A DNA stretch of 42,834 bases from Bacillota bacterium (lineage in GTDB: Bacteria > Bacillota > Limnochordia > DTU080 > JAAYLA01), in the NCBI GenBank assembly GCA_012522135.1, contig JAAYLA010000324.1:1-42834 (forward strand), written 5' to 3'. The position numbers and the translations under genes were made by a program. A model generated the notes under the pieces. The model worked only from the letters and a program-made list of their open reading frames with translations. It searched no databases and was not told the origin of the DNA. Positions 1-8,657 of this stretch are shown in pieces; position 1 is the first letter of the stretch, and each line of letters begins with the position of its first letter.

Positions 1-848
1 CAGAGGCTGCCGATCCGAAGCCTGACCAGCGATCGGAGACGAGGGCGCTTGCCAGCGTACCCGCACACGGCGCCGGGCAGAGCACGGACTTCCGGCTGCA
101 GAACTTGACGAGTAGCAGCGAAGAGCCGGCGACCGAACCTGAGGCGGCGGCTGCCGCCGGCGTTAACCAAGCTGAGGGGGATGTCACCGGCCGCACTGGA
201 GGCGATGTTCCTCGGCGTGAGCGGCCCGGCGCACAACGGGAGACGAGCCGCGCGGCAGACGCCTCGGTTCCGGACGTTTCGGTCGCAGAGGCGGCGCACG
301 AACAGGCCGTGCGAGCTGAAGACAGTTTTCTGGAGGCACTCCGGGCGTCTGGAGACGATAACCGCCCGCGCTCCGTGACCGCACCCTCACACAGCGAGGC
401 AAGACGCTTCGCGGCGATGCTCGAGCCGGAATCCTTGGGCGACATCATCCGGACCGTCTCGCTGGAGGGAGGCGAGCAGCCCCAGGCGGTGCGCGTCGAG
501 CTGCATCCGAGGGAGCTGGGCCGGTTGCACCTGCGGGTTGCAGTGGAGAACGGTTCGGTGAACGCCCAGATCGCAGCCGAGTCGGAGGCAGTGCGCCAGG
601 CCATCGAGGCGGCTTTGCCGCAGCTGCGGCAAAGTCTGCAAGAGGGCGGGCTGAACGTCGGCACATTGGATGTTTTCGTCGGGGCCGATGCCGGCGGCTT
701 TGGACAGCCACAAGACGCCCAGCCCGCGCAGCCGTCAACGAGGGCGATACGCCGCCGGCTGACGGAGGTGGAACCGGCTTACGGCTCTGCGGCCGTTGAT
801 CCGGCACCGTCATTCGGGGGACCGGGGCGCATCGACGTTCTCGTTTAA
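1..848 (+). CDS. fliK: Flagellar hook-length control protein FliK, C-terminal part (5' end outside window)
   Basis: FliK is the secreted ruler that sets hook length and, with FlhB, switches export from hook to filament proteins. The reading frame is open to the left edge (first full codon at position 3), so only the last ~282 codons are seen. The first ~130 residues are Ala/Glu/Pro-rich and low in complexity, as in the FliK middle region. From about nucleotide 415 comes the conserved Flg_hook domain, with the pattern VRVELHPRELGRLHLRVAV followed by an R-Q-A-I-E-A-A-L-P-Q-L helix and a GLNVGTLDV strand. This matches the FliK C-terminal core fold. flgD follows after 27 bases, the usual order. 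Identification rests on domain pattern and position; the N-terminus cannot be judged. Confidence 0.88.
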   Translation, partial: EAADPKPDQRSETRALASVPAHGAGQSTDFRLQNLTSSSEEPATEPEAAAAAGVNQAEGDVTGRTGGDVPRRERPGAQRETSRAADASVPDVSVAEAAHEQAVRAEDSFLEALRASGDDNRPRSVTAPSHSEARRFAAMLEPESLGDIIRTVSLEGGEQPQAVRVELHPRELGRLHLRVAVENGSVNAQIAAESEAVRQAIEAALPQLRQSLQEGGLNVGTLDVFVGADAGGFGQPQDAQPAQPSTRAIRRRLTEVEPAYGSAAVDPAPSFGGPGRIDVLV

Positions 849-875
849 GAGGCAGAGCGAAAGGAGGGAGATGCG

Positions 876-1301
876 GTGCAGATTACGATTCTTGCCGGCA
901 GTGTGGCGGAAGCGGCCCGGGAACTGGGCTCGGCACGGCCCGGGGATGTCCTCGACAAGCACGACTTCCTGCGGCTTCTCACCGTGCAGCTGCGGTATCA
1001 AGATCCGATCAACCCCGTTTCGGATCAGGACTTCATTGCTCAGCTCGCGCAATTTACCGCCCTGGAGCAGATGCAAAACCTGACCGACACCATAGGGGCT
1101 TACGTGGAGGTACAGCGGAGCCTGTCGGCGTCGACGCAGGCGGCGTCCCTGTTGGGCCGTACGGTGTCTGTCGTCGATCCGGAGACCGGCGATACGGTGG
1201 CAGGCGTGGTAGAGGCCGTTCGCTTTGACGGGCCGCTGCCTTTGATCGTCGTCGACGGAAAAGCGTTCACGCTGGGCAGTGTGTATGAGATCCGCGGCTG
1301 A
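876..1301 (+). CDS. flgD: Hook-capping (hook assembly scaffold) protein FlgD
   Basis: FlgD caps the growing hook and helps FlgE polymerise outside the cell. At 141 aa it is the short Bacillus-type form. Residues ~28-70 carry the conserved FlgD N-terminal signature (FLRLLTVQLRYQDPINPV, then QLAQFTALEQM). The C-terminus is a short beta-rich part (LLGRTVSVVD...GSVYEIR) without the larger Ig-like region of proteobacterial forms. The GTG start at 876 was chosen because AAGGAGGG lies 7 bases upstream; an ATG at 871 is in another frame. The next gene begins 12 bases after the stop. Confidence 0.93.
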   Translation: MQITILAGSVAEAARELGSARPGDVLDKHDFLRLLTVQLRYQDPINPVSDQDFIAQLAQFTALEQMQNLTDTIGAYVEVQRSLSASTQAASLLGRTVSVVDPETGDTVAGVVEAVRFDGPLPLIVVDGKAFTLGSVYEIRG

Positions 1302-1313
1302 GGAGGGATCGGA

Positions 1314-1697
1314 GTGGTCGACCGCATGGGTGAGGTGAACCGCATCCGGCATGTTGCCGGCGCGACGCCCGGGCGGCAGACGGCCGTTCGTCCGGGGCGG
1401 GCGGCTCCGCAGAGCTTTGCGCAGGTGTTGGCGGAGCGGCTGGGCGAGGTGAGGTTTTCGGCCCACGCCACCGCGCGCCTTGCAAGCCGCGGGATCCGTC
1501 TGGACGAAGCGCAGCTGCGCAAACTCCACGAGGCCGTGGATCTGGCGGCGGGTAAGGGAGCGCGCGATGCCCTCGTGATGGTAGACGACGTCGCTCTGGT
1601 GGTGAGCGTCGTAAACCGGACGGTCGTCACGGCGCTGGACCGCGAGAGTGCGCGGGCCCACGTCTTTACCAACATCGACAGTGCAGTGATCACGTGA
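1314..1697 (+). CDS. Small conserved flagellar operon protein (TIGR02530-like)
   Basis: 127 aa, of unknown biochemical function. The C-terminal ~85 residues resemble the 'flagellar operon protein' family (TIGR02530) usually found between flgD and flgE in Bacillota: FSAHATARLASRGI, then an Asp/Glu-rich helix, a KGARDALVMVDDVALVVSV segment and the ending VFTNIDSAVIT. The first ~40 residues are basic, probably disordered and not conserved. GTG at 1314 is preceded by AGGAGGG at 1301-1307, immediately after the flgD stop, so the two are probably translationally coupled. No signal peptide or membrane segment is visible. A role in hook assembly is inferred only from its constant position. Confidence 0.85.
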   Translation: MVDRMGEVNRIRHVAGATPGRQTAVRPGRAAPQSFAQVLAERLGEVRFSAHATARLASRGIRLDEAQLRKLHEAVDLAAGKGARDALVMVDDVALVVSVVNRTVVTALDRESARAHVFTNIDSAVIT

Positions 1698-1794
1698 CGG
1701 GCTGATATGGGGCGGGACCTCGTAGAGGGCGCCCCGAACGACGGACCGATTGAAGTCGTTCACTTACAGGCACAAATGCTTGGATAGGGGGCGA

Positions 1795-3012
1795 ATGGCA
1801 ACCATGATGAGGTCGCTTTTTGCTGGTGTGTCCGCTCTACGGAACCACCAGGTGCGCATGGACGTCATCGGCAACAACATAGCGAACGTCAACACGATCG
1901 GTTACAAGGCACAGTCGGTGACCTTCAAGGAGCAGCTCGCGCAGACGCTGCGTGGAGCCGGAGCGCCCGAGCGCGGGCGGGGAGGAACCAATCCGCAGCA
2001 GGTCGGCTTAGGCGTGGATCTGGGCGCCATCACGACCATTCACACGCCCGGCAGCCTGCAGTCGACGGGCGTCGAATCGGACGTAGCGATCGAAGGAAAC
2101 GGCTTTTTCATCCTGTCAGACGGCAATCAGACGTTCTATACCCGGTCGGGCGTATTTGATTTTGACCGCGACGGAAACCTGGTCAGCTTGCTCAGCGGGC
2201 TGAAGGTCATGGGCTATACGGCGCGAGCCGGTCACCTCGATTACACGCGGGGGCTCGTTCCCATCGAGATTCCCCTGAGCACGACGCTTCCGCCGACACC
2301 CACTACCGAAGCGCGGGTAGAAGGGAATCTCGATGCCCGGGGCGGCGGTCCGGCGGAGACGACGCTGCGGGTCTTCGACTCTCTTGGTACCGAGCACGAC
2401 GTATTCTTGAGCTTCTCGCAGGTCGGAGCAAACCAGTGGGAATGGATAGCAACCGACATTGACGGAAACGAGATCGGAAGAGGCGAGCTGGAGTACGATA
2501 CGTCGGGCGCACTGTTGGATTCCACGAATTCCGGCACCATTCGGCTCCAGCCGCCCGGGGCCGAGGAGCTGGAAATTGAGCTCGACTTTTCGAGGCTGAC
2601 GCAGTACGCCGATGAAACGGACGTATCGAAGACCTGGCAGAACGGTTTTCCGTCGGGCACCTTGACGAGCATTTCGATCGACGTGGACGGCCGCATTTAC
2701 GGACTGTTCTCGAACGGACGCAGTGCCGTGCTGGCCCAGTTCGCGCTGGCCGACTTCGCGAATCCCGCCGGCCTCGTCAAAGCCGATAACGGCACCTTCG
2801 TGATTTCCGCCAACTCGGGTCAGCCGGACGTGGGAGCCCCGGGTACGGGTGCGCGGGGCAGCATCCGTCCGGGGGCGCGCGAGATGTCCAACGTCGACCT
2901 CTCGAAGGAGTTCACGGAAATGATCGTCACGCAGCGGGGTTTCCAGGCCAACTCGCGCATTATCACGACGTCCGACGAAATGCTGCAGGAGCTCGTAAAC
3001 CTGAAGCGATGA
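1795..3012 (+). CDS. flgE: Flagellar hook protein FlgE
   Basis: FlgE forms the hook, the universal joint between rod and filament. The 405-residue product has the flagellar rod/hook N-terminal motif (SLFAGVSALRNHQ, then GNNIANVNTIGYKA), the axial-protein segment with GNGFFIL near residue 105, and the conserved C-terminal coiled region (MSNVDLSKEFTEMIVTQRGF, ending in DEMLQELVNLKR). I chose ATG 1795, which sits just after a GGGGG stretch; ATG 1804 or 1807 would also keep every conserved residue, and a TTG at 1750 would add a tail unlike the family. FlbD, which often follows flgE, is absent; motA comes next. Confidence 0.93.
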   Translation: MATMMRSLFAGVSALRNHQVRMDVIGNNIANVNTIGYKAQSVTFKEQLAQTLRGAGAPERGRGGTNPQQVGLGVDLGAITTIHTPGSLQSTGVESDVAIEGNGFFILSDGNQTFYTRSGVFDFDRDGNLVSLLSGLKVMGYTARAGHLDYTRGLVPIEIPLSTTLPPTPTTEARVEGNLDARGGGPAETTLRVFDSLGTEHDVFLSFSQVGANQWEWIATDIDGNEIGRGELEYDTSGALLDSTNSGTIRLQPPGAEELEIELDFSRLTQYADETDVSKTWQNGFPSGTLTSISIDVDGRIYGLFSNGRSAVLAQFALADFANPAGLVKADNGTFVISANSGQPDVGAPGTGARGSIRPGAREMSNVDLSKEFTEMIVTQRGFQANSRIITTSDEMLQELVNLKR

Positions 3013-3060
3013 GCGTCCCGGACGTGTTCTTTGAGGTCGACTGAGGAGGTGTATCCGCGC

Positions 3061-3873
3061 ATGGATCGCGGTCTGATCGTCGGGCTGGTTCTAGGAGCCG
3101 CCCTCATCCTCATGGGCATCTGGACGGGCGGGGGTGCGCTGAGCGCCTTCGTGGACCTGCCGGCGATCCTGATCGTTCTGGGAGGCACGTTGGCCGCTAC
3201 TATCGTCCGCTTCGGCGTGTCGGGCCTGAGCAAGTGCGGCCGGCTGCTTCGCATTGCGGCCGCCGGGCGCACACCCGATCCGGAGGAGACGATACGCCAC
3301 GTAGTGCGTCTGGCCGAGATCGCTAGGCGGGACGGACTGTTGGCTATGGAGGACGAAAACGAATCGCTCGACGATCCCTTCCTCAGAAACGGGGTACAGC
3401 TCGTCGTCGACGGTACCGATCCCGAGCTGGTGAAAAGCATCATGGAGATCGAGATGGCCTTCCTCGAGGAGCGGCACCGGAGCGGCCAGGCCATGTTTTC
3501 CTTCATGGGCTCGATGAGTCCCGCCTTCGGAATGCTCGGCACGGTGATCGGCCTCATCATCATGCTCGGCCGGCTGAACGAGCCGGAGGCGATCGGCCCC
3601 GGCCTGGCCCTCGCGCTCATCACCACCTTTTACGGGAGTGTCCTCGCCAACCTGGTGTTTCTGCCGATTGCCGGACGCCTGCGGCGTTTGACGGAGGAGG
3701 AGCTGTTACACAAGGAGATCATCACGGAGGGCATCCTTTCTATTCAACAGGGGGAAAACCCGCGGGTGATCGAGCACAAGCTGAAGGCCTTTTTAGCACC
3801 GGAGCAGCGGGAGGTCCAGGTTCGATCGTCCGCTCGCATGGCGCGGGCCAAGACGGAGAGCGTGGTGAGCTGA
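3061..3873 (+). CDS. motA: Flagellar stator protein MotA
   Basis: MotA forms the peptidoglycan-anchored stator with MotB and converts ion flow into torque. The 270-residue product has two N-terminal membrane segments (about 3-22 and 32-50), a cytoplasmic loop with the conserved RRDGLLAMEDE stretch that contacts FliG, and two C-terminal membrane segments. These contain the conserved prolines in SPAFGMLGTV and FLPIAGRL. The start is ATG 3061, 10 bases after GAGGAGGT; an upstream TTG at 3031 would place that ribosome site inside the gene. Only one base separates its stop from motB. motAB in the flagellar operon between flgE and fliL is a clostridial-type arrangement, unlike Bacillus subtilis. 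Confidence 0.94.
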   Translation: MDRGLIVGLVLGAALILMGIWTGGGALSAFVDLPAILIVLGGTLAATIVRFGVSGLSKCGRLLRIAAAGRTPDPEETIRHVVRLAEIARRDGLLAMEDENESLDDPFLRNGVQLVVDGTDPELVKSIMEIEMAFLEERHRSGQAMFSFMGSMSPAFGMLGTVIGLIIMLGRLNEPEAIGPGLALALITTFYGSVLANLVFLPIAGRLRRLTEEELLHKEIITEGILSIQQGENPRVIEHKLKAFLAPEQREVQVRSSARMARAKTESVVS

Positions 3874-3874
3874 C

Positions 3875-4651
3875 GTGTCTTGGAACCGAAGAGCCAGCAA
3901 CCGGTCCGACGAGCCAGAAGGTTCTTGGCTCCTTACGTATGCCGACATGGTCACGCTGCTCATGGCCTTCTTCGCCATGCTCTTCGCGTTCAGCAGCTTG
4001 GACGTGCAGAAATTCCAAGCCCTTGTCTCGTCTTTGCAGGGTTCCCTGGGCGTGCTCGACGGCGGGCGAAGCGTGCATGAAGACGTCGGCCCCCATGCTT
4101 CGAGCGGTCTGCTCGACGAGATGCTGGGCAGTGCCGTGGAAGCGCAGCGTCTGCAAAATATGTACGATACGCTGTTGCGCTTTATTGAAGCGGAAGGCCT
4201 GGGACATACGGTCAGCGTGACAATGCAGGAGCCGGGGATCGTCGTCCGTTTTCCTGACCAGGTGCTGTTTGACCTGGGCGAGGCCGATCTGAAACCCGAG
4301 TTCCAAGCCACGTTGGAGCGATTCGCCGAGGCCCTCTTGGAGTGGGACGGAGAAATTCGCGTGGAAGGGCACAGCGACTCTTTGCCGATCCACCGTCCGA
4401 AGTTCCCGTCGAACTGGGAGCTGTCCGCGGCACGCGCGGCCACCGTGGTACGGTTTTTCGTTGCGCGCGGTTTGGCGCCCGAGAGGCTGTCCGTAGCGGG
4501 CTACGGCGAGCACCGGCCCATCTACAGCAATGCCACCGAGGAAGGCAGGGCGAAGAACCGGCGTGTTGACGTCGTCTTGTTGACCGAGGCGCCTTACACT
4601 GCAGCGGGCGGCTTGTCCCTCGACGCCGAGGAGAGCTTGCCCGCGAATTAG
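3875..4651 (+). CDS. motB: Flagellar stator protein MotB (OmpA-like peptidoglycan-binding)
   Basis: 258 aa. The single N-terminal membrane helix (about 20-42, TYADMVTLLMAFFAMLFAF) includes Asp24, the ion-carrying residue, at the same number as in B. subtilis MotB. A plug/linker follows, then an OmpA-family peptidoglycan-binding domain from about residue 120 with FDLGEADL, VEGHSDSLPI, NWELSAARA and NRRVDVVL. GTG at 3875 starts one base after the motA stop, with GGTGAG just upstream, so translation is probably coupled to give the fixed MotA:MotB ratio. Whether H+ or Na+ drives it cannot be decided from the sequence alone. Confidence 0.94.
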   Translation: MSWNRRASNRSDEPEGSWLLTYADMVTLLMAFFAMLFAFSSLDVQKFQALVSSLQGSLGVLDGGRSVHEDVGPHASSGLLDEMLGSAVEAQRLQNMYDTLLRFIEAEGLGHTVSVTMQEPGIVVRFPDQVLFDLGEADLKPEFQATLERFAEALLEWDGEIRVEGHSDSLPIHRPKFPSNWELSAARAATVVRFFVARGLAPERLSVAGYGEHRPIYSNATEEGRAKNRRVDVVLLTEAPYTAAGGLSLDAEESLPAN

Positions 4652-4666
4652 GGAGGGAACGAGCCC

Positions 4667-5113
4667 GTGCGCCTATCTGCTTTGCATGTCGTGCTGATCG
4701 TCGTCATGGTCTTCGGCGCAGCTTTGGGGAGCGCCTTCTTCATATACAAAGCCCTCACGGCGGACGAGGTGGCCCACAGCGCCGAACGCCTTGTTGTCGA
4801 CGCGGCGTTCGATGCGATGGGTCCTACGGTCGACCTCGGAACGTTCACGGTCAACCTCTTGGGAGGGAATCGCTACCTGCGGAGTGAAATCGTGGTTGAA
4901 CTGACCGAGCGAGGCAGCGCCCGTGAGATCGAGGAAAGGCTTCCCCAGGTTCGCGATGCCGTGCTGCTTGTCCTGCGCGGATTCAGTGCGGAAGATCTGG
5001 CCTCGCCGGAAAGTGATGCCGCCGTCAAGGAGGCGATCACAGACGCCCTCAATCCCCTGCTGACTCGGGGCAAGGTGAGCGGGGTCTATTTCACATCGTG
5101 GGTGATTCAATGA
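4667..5113 (+). CDS. fliL: Flagellar basal body-associated protein FliL
   Basis: FliL is an inner-membrane protein that surrounds and supports stators. The 148-residue product has one N-terminal membrane helix (about 5-27), then the periplasmic SPFH-like FliL domain with DLGTFTVNLLGGNRYLRSEI, a VELTERGSAREIEERLPQVR helix, and the ending [14 protein letters not shown], typical of the family. The GTG start is preceded by GGGAGGG at 4651-4657. The last codons overlap the fliM start (ATGA at 5110-5113), implying coupled translation. Confidence 0.92.
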   Translation: MRLSALHVVLIVVMVFGAALGSAFFIYKALTADEVAHSAERLVVDAAFDAMGPTVDLGTFTVNLLGGNRYLRSEIVVELTERGSAREIEERLPQVRDAVLLVLRGFSAEDLASPESDAAVKEAITDALNPLLTRGKVSGVYFTSWVIQ

Positions 5114-6114
5114 GCGAGCCGATACTGTCGCAGGAGGAAATCAACGCCCTCTTGGCATCTTTGGCTGAGGATGAGGCCGAAGAGGAGGTCAGCACAGGCA
5201 GCGGTCACAGTGCCGTGAGCATGCTGCCGACCGGCATCCAAAGATACGACTTCCTACGGCCCGACAAGTTCTCCAAGGATCAGCTGCGCACGCTGCAGAT
5301 GATGCATGACTCCTTCAGCCGCTCCCTTCAGACCGCCCTCGCTGGCCTGATGCGCCTTCCCGTGCAGGTCGAGGTGCTCGGTGTCGGGGAGATGATGTAT
5401 CAGGAGTTCATCGACGAGCTTTCCAACCCGTCGGTGCTCAACGTCGTCGGTCTCGAGCCTTTGGGGGGCAGCCTCATCCTCGAAATCAATCCGAACTTGG
5501 CTTTTATCATGTTGGATCGCCTCCTGGGGGGTCCCGGACTGCCGGTGAACAAAGCCAGGCCCCTCACCGACATCGAGCAAACCCTCATGCAGCGTGTGAC
5601 CGACCGGGCGCTGAGGGCTCTAGAGGAGGCCTGGCGACCCGTAGTGGAGATCCGTGCCTCGCTCCAGCGTATGGAGATGAACCCTCAGTTCGTGCAGATC
5701 GTCCCGCCCACGGACATGGCCGTCGTGATCAGCCTGCGGGTGCGGATGAAAGAGGATGCCGGCCGGCTGAACCTGTGCATCCCGTACGCCGTTCTGGAGC
5801 CGGTCGCATCCAAGCTGAAAGCACAAGTCTGGTTTGCGTCGGCGGACAAAGACGACGGGGGCGACTCCTCGTCCCTTATACGCCAGCGTCTGGAGGGGAT
5901 GCGGCTTACGCTCACCGTCGAGCTGGGAGCGGCCGACGTGACGATGCGCGACCTGCTCGATCTGCAGGTCGGCGACGTGATACAGCTGAACACGGTTCAA
6001 GGCGCGCCGCTGCCGATTCGCATTGGAAGCAGGAAGAAGTTCCTCGGGGTTCCCGGCCGGGTGGGAAGGCGCCTCGCCGTGCAGGTGCTAGACGCAATTC
6101 GGGAGGATGATTAG
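5110..6114 (+). CDS. fliM: Flagellar motor switch protein FliM
   Basis: FliM is the middle part of the C-ring and the docking site for CheY-P. The 334-residue product starts with the N-terminal CheY-binding helix ([11 protein letters not shown]). The CheC-like middle domain ([19 protein letters not shown], with LGGPG at the GGxG position) and the C-terminal FliN-like SpoA domain ([20 protein letters not shown], ending near VLDAI) follow. The start is ATG 5110, overlapping the fliL stop. The intact CheY-binding helix suggests chemotaxis input still exists even though no che genes are in this operon. Confidence 0.95.
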   Translation: MSEPILSQEEINALLASLAEDEAEEEVSTGSGHSAVSMLPTGIQRYDFLRPDKFSKDQLRTLQMMHDSFSRSLQTALAGLMRLPVQVEVLGVGEMMYQEFIDELSNPSVLNVVGLEPLGGSLILEINPNLAFIMLDRLLGGPGLPVNKARPLTDIEQTLMQRVTDRALRALEEAWRPVVEIRASLQRMEMNPQFVQIVPPTDMAVVISLRVRMKEDAGRLNLCIPYAVLEPVASKLKAQVWFASADKDDGGDSSSLIRQRLEGMRLTLTVELGAADVTMRDLLDLQVGDVIQLNTVQGAPLPIRIGSRKKFLGVPGRVGRRLAVQVLDAIREDD

Positions 6115-6116
6115 GC

Positions 6117-7169
6117 ATGGCAGACGAGCACATTCTCTCTCAGGAAGAACTCGACGCCTTGTTGGGCAACGGCGAGGAGGGCGGCGAGGCGTCGCTCGAA
6201 GGGCATACGCTCGGCGAAGCTTTTCGCGTTGTTCTGCGTGCCGCCGGCGAGGCTCTCGGGAGGCTGTCGGGCGCCGATATCACCTTCGCCGTCACGGGGG
6301 TGCTCGATTCCATGGCAGCGCACGAGCTTCCCGCAGGAGCCTACGAGGTGCTATATGCCGTGTCGGGCGACGTATACGGCCGGCTGCACCTGTACTTCGA
6401 AGGAGCCTTCGTCGAAGCGCTGGTGCGCCTGTTGAATGAGGGAGAAGCAGGCGATCAGGACGAGCTTTCCGAAGTACTCGGGGAGGCCATGCAGGTCGCC
6501 GGTGGTGCCCTGTGCGAAGCGTTAACCGATCTCCTTTCGGCGGACATCGCCGTGGCGGTCGAGCGGACGGCTCCGTTCGACGTTGAGGAAGGCGCGGCAC
6601 TGCCCGCGGACGCCGTCGCGTTGCAAATGTCGGTGCGCCTCGGCGACATGGATCCGACGTCCGGCTACGTCGTGATACCCGAATCCGTGGCCGAGGTGTG
6701 CGTGGAACTCATCATGGACGCGGCGCAAGGCGCGGCGGAAGACCCAGAGCCGGGTGAGGAGCAACCTGCCGCCGGAGATACGCCCTTGTCCACGCCCGTG
6801 GAGCCGCGTGGCAAGTCGGCCGTGAGGTCGCGGGAAAAGGAATCCGCCACCTTCCGGCCGGCCGAGTTTGCCCCGTTGCGCAGCCTGTCCGAGGAGCCCG
6901 GCGCCGCGGACAACAACCTGGATCTGTTGCTCGATGTGCCCCTGCGTGTCACGGTCGAACTGGGCCGGACGACGATGCAGATTCGGGACATCTTGGAGCT
7001 GCGCAAGGGCCAGGTCATCGAACTGGACAAGCTCGCAGGCGAACCGGTCGACGTCTTCGTGAACGCCAAGCTGATCGCCAAGGGTGAAGTGGTCGTTATG
7101 GACGAGCACTTCGGCGTCCGTATCACGCACATCGTGAGCCGGCACGAGCGGGTTCAAAATTTGAAGTAG
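6117..7169 (+). CDS. fliY: Flagellar motor switch protein FliY (FliN fused to CheC-like domain)
   Basis: 350 aa. It has an N-terminal CheY-binding-like helix ([12 protein letters not shown]), a CheC-type domain at about 30-200, an acidic/Pro-rich linker at 205-260, and a C-terminal SpoA/FliN domain ([20 protein letters not shown], ending VRITHIV). This is the FliY architecture of Bacillus, Thermotoga and clostridia. In active CheC/FliY phosphatases each site carries Glu-x-x-Asn. Here the two positions read E34-A-F-R37 and E123-A-M-Q126, so both catalytic Asn residues are replaced. It probably acts as the structural FliN-type switch protein without CheY-P phosphatase activity. ATG 6117 follows GGGAGGAT; the gene lies 2 bases after fliM. 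Confidence 0.9.
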   Translation: MADEHILSQEELDALLGNGEEGGEASLEGHTLGEAFRVVLRAAGEALGRLSGADITFAVTGVLDSMAAHELPAGAYEVLYAVSGDVYGRLHLYFEGAFVEALVRLLNEGEAGDQDELSEVLGEAMQVAGGALCEALTDLLSADIAVAVERTAPFDVEEGAALPADAVALQMSVRLGDMDPTSGYVVIPESVAEVCVELIMDAAQGAAEDPEPGEEQPAAGDTPLSTPVEPRGKSAVRSREKESATFRPAEFAPLRSLSEEPGAADNNLDLLLDVPLRVTVELGRTTMQIRDILELRKGQVIELDKLAGEPVDVFVNAKLIAKGEVVVMDEHFGVRITHIVSRHERVQNLK

Positions 7170-7213
7170 GCAGGGAAAATGGCAAGGCGACGCGTGATCG
7201 GTGGCGGACGGCG

Positions 7214-7591
7214 ATGACAAGCGAGTCCTATTCCATCCTAGGCGAGGCCGTGCGTGTCTTGGTCATCTTGCTGCTTCTCATTCCGGTGGCCTATCTTGTG
7301 ACGCGGGCCTACGGTGTAAGGATGCGCAAGACCGGCCTTGGCCGCGCGATGCAGGTACTTGAGGTGGCCCATCTCGGCGCCGGGCGCAGCCTGTTCCTCG
7401 TTCAGGTTGGCCGCAGGCTGCTGGTGGTAGGGATGACGGCCCATTCGGTGTCGCTCGTGGCGGAAATTAGCGAACCCGATGAGGTCGCGGCCCTCATCCA
7501 GCGTACGGGCAAGAGGGGCCACGGAACCTTCGGTGAGTTGCTGCAGGCCCGCCTCACGAGAGAGCGCCAAGGGGAGGACGAGAACAGATGA
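7214..7591 (+). CDS. fliO: Flagellar export gate assembly protein FliO (FliZ in Bacillus)
   Basis: 125 aa. One membrane helix (about 10-31: VRVLVILLLLIPVAYLVT) is followed by a small cytoplasmic domain with MQVLEVAHLGAGRSLFLVQV and GRRLLVVGMTAHSVSLVAEI, the FliO/FliZ family pattern. FliO helps FliP form its ring in the export gate. It is among the least conserved flagellar proteins; here the pattern and position before fliP make the call. The ATG at 7214 is the only good start in frame; the ribosome site is weak. Its stop overlaps the fliP ATG (ATGA). Confidence 0.85.
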   Translation: MTSESYSILGEAVRVLVILLLLIPVAYLVTRAYGVRMRKTGLGRAMQVLEVAHLGAGRSLFLVQVGRRLLVVGMTAHSVSLVAEISEPDEVAALIQRTGKRGHGTFGELLQARLTRERQGEDENR

Positions 7592-8343
7592 GGCGTCTAG
7601 GGACGGTCTGCATCCTGGCGACCGTCGTGGCAGTCTTGGCCGGAGGATCGGCGGCGGCACAGGAGATGCCGGTGCCGAGCGTCACCTTCGGCCTTGCTCC
7701 CGCCGAGACGCCCGAGCAGGTGGCCTTTAGTCTGCAGCTTCTCCTCTTGTTGACCGTACTGTCCCTGGCCCCTGCGATCATTATCATGGTCACGTCCTTC
7801 ACCCGGGTCGTGATCGTGCTCTCGTTCGTGCGCAGCGCCGTGGCGACGAACCAGACGCCGCCGAACCAAGTCATCATCGGACTCGCCCTGTTTCTTACGC
7901 TGTTCATCATGGCCCCTACGTGGCAGGTCATCCACGAGCAGGCCCTGGCCCCTTATTTGGCTGGCGAGATCGGCACGGAGGAGGCGTGGGCTGCGGCCGC
8001 CGATCCGCTGCGCGACTTCATGCTCCGCAACACGAGAGAGCGCGACTTGCTGCTTTTTGTGCGGATGGCGCAGATGGACGAACCCGGCACGCCGGACGAC
8101 GTGCCGCTGCACGTGTTGATACCGGCGTTCATCATCAGTGAGCTGAAGACCGCGTTTCAGATGGGCTTCATCTTGTTCATCCCTTTCATCGTTATCGACA
8201 TGGTGGTGGCGAGCACGCTTATGTCCATGGGGATGCTGATGCTGCCGCCGGCCATGATCTCGCTGCCTTTCAAGATCTTGCTCTTCGTCATGGTGGACGG
8301 ATGGCACTTGATCACGCGCTCGCTTCTGACCGGTTTTCAGTGA
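7588..8343 (+). CDS. fliP: Flagellar type III export gate protein FliP
   Basis: 251 aa. A cleavable signal peptide is visible (basic MRR, hydrophobic core, AAAQ near residue 29), as usual for FliP. The family core follows: LLTVLSLAPAIIIMVTSF, TRVVIVLSFVRSAV, QTPPNQVIIGLALFLT, and the C-terminal FIPFIVIDMVVASTLMSMGM with LPPAMISLPFKI. It forms the pentameric pore of the flagellar type III gate with FliQ and FliR. The start ATG overlaps the fliO stop; fliQ follows after 35 bases. Confidence 0.96.
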   Translation: MRRLGTVCILATVVAVLAGGSAAAQEMPVPSVTFGLAPAETPEQVAFSLQLLLLLTVLSLAPAIIIMVTSFTRVVIVLSFVRSAVATNQTPPNQVIIGLALFLTLFIMAPTWQVIHEQALAPYLAGEIGTEEAWAAAADPLRDFMLRNTRERDLLLFVRMAQMDEPGTPDDVPLHVLIPAFIISELKTAFQMGFILFIPFIVIDMVVASTLMSMGMLMLPPAMISLPFKILLFVMVDGWHLITRSLLTGFQ

Positions 8344-8378
8344 TGAGAAGGTCCGTGGCGCGCCGGACGGGGAGGTAG

Positions 8379-8654
8379 ATGGTTGTGACGGAAGGCACGG
8401 TAATCCATCTCGGGCGAGAGGCCTTGGTCACCGTCTTGCTTGTGGCCGGACCGATGATCGGCTTCAGTTTGGCCGTGGGACTCCTCGTGAGCATCTTGCA
8501 GGCCGCCACGCAGATCCAAGAGCAAACGCTCAGTTTCATTCCGAAGATCGTCGCCGTCTTCGTCGCCGGGCTCATCTTCGGTCCGTGGATGCTTCGGGTG
8601 CTCATCGACTTTGCAATGAACCTGTTTGCGAACATCAATCAGCTGGTGGGATAG
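8379..8654 (+). CDS. fliQ: Flagellar type III export gate protein FliQ
   Basis: 91 aa, with two membrane helices (about 18-42 and 52-75), consistent with FliQ's 88-90 residues. Conserved features are PMIGFSLAVGLLVSILQAAT, QIQEQTLSFIPKI and the ending MNLFANINQL. FliQ subunits wrap around the FliP-FliR gate. ATG 8379 is preceded by GGGGAGGT. fliR follows after 3 bases. Confidence 0.95.
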   Translation: MVVTEGTVIHLGREALVTVLLVAGPMIGFSLAVGLLVSILQAATQIQEQTLSFIPKIVAVFVAGLIFGPWMLRVLIDFAMNLFANINQLVG

Positions 8655-8657
8655 GCC

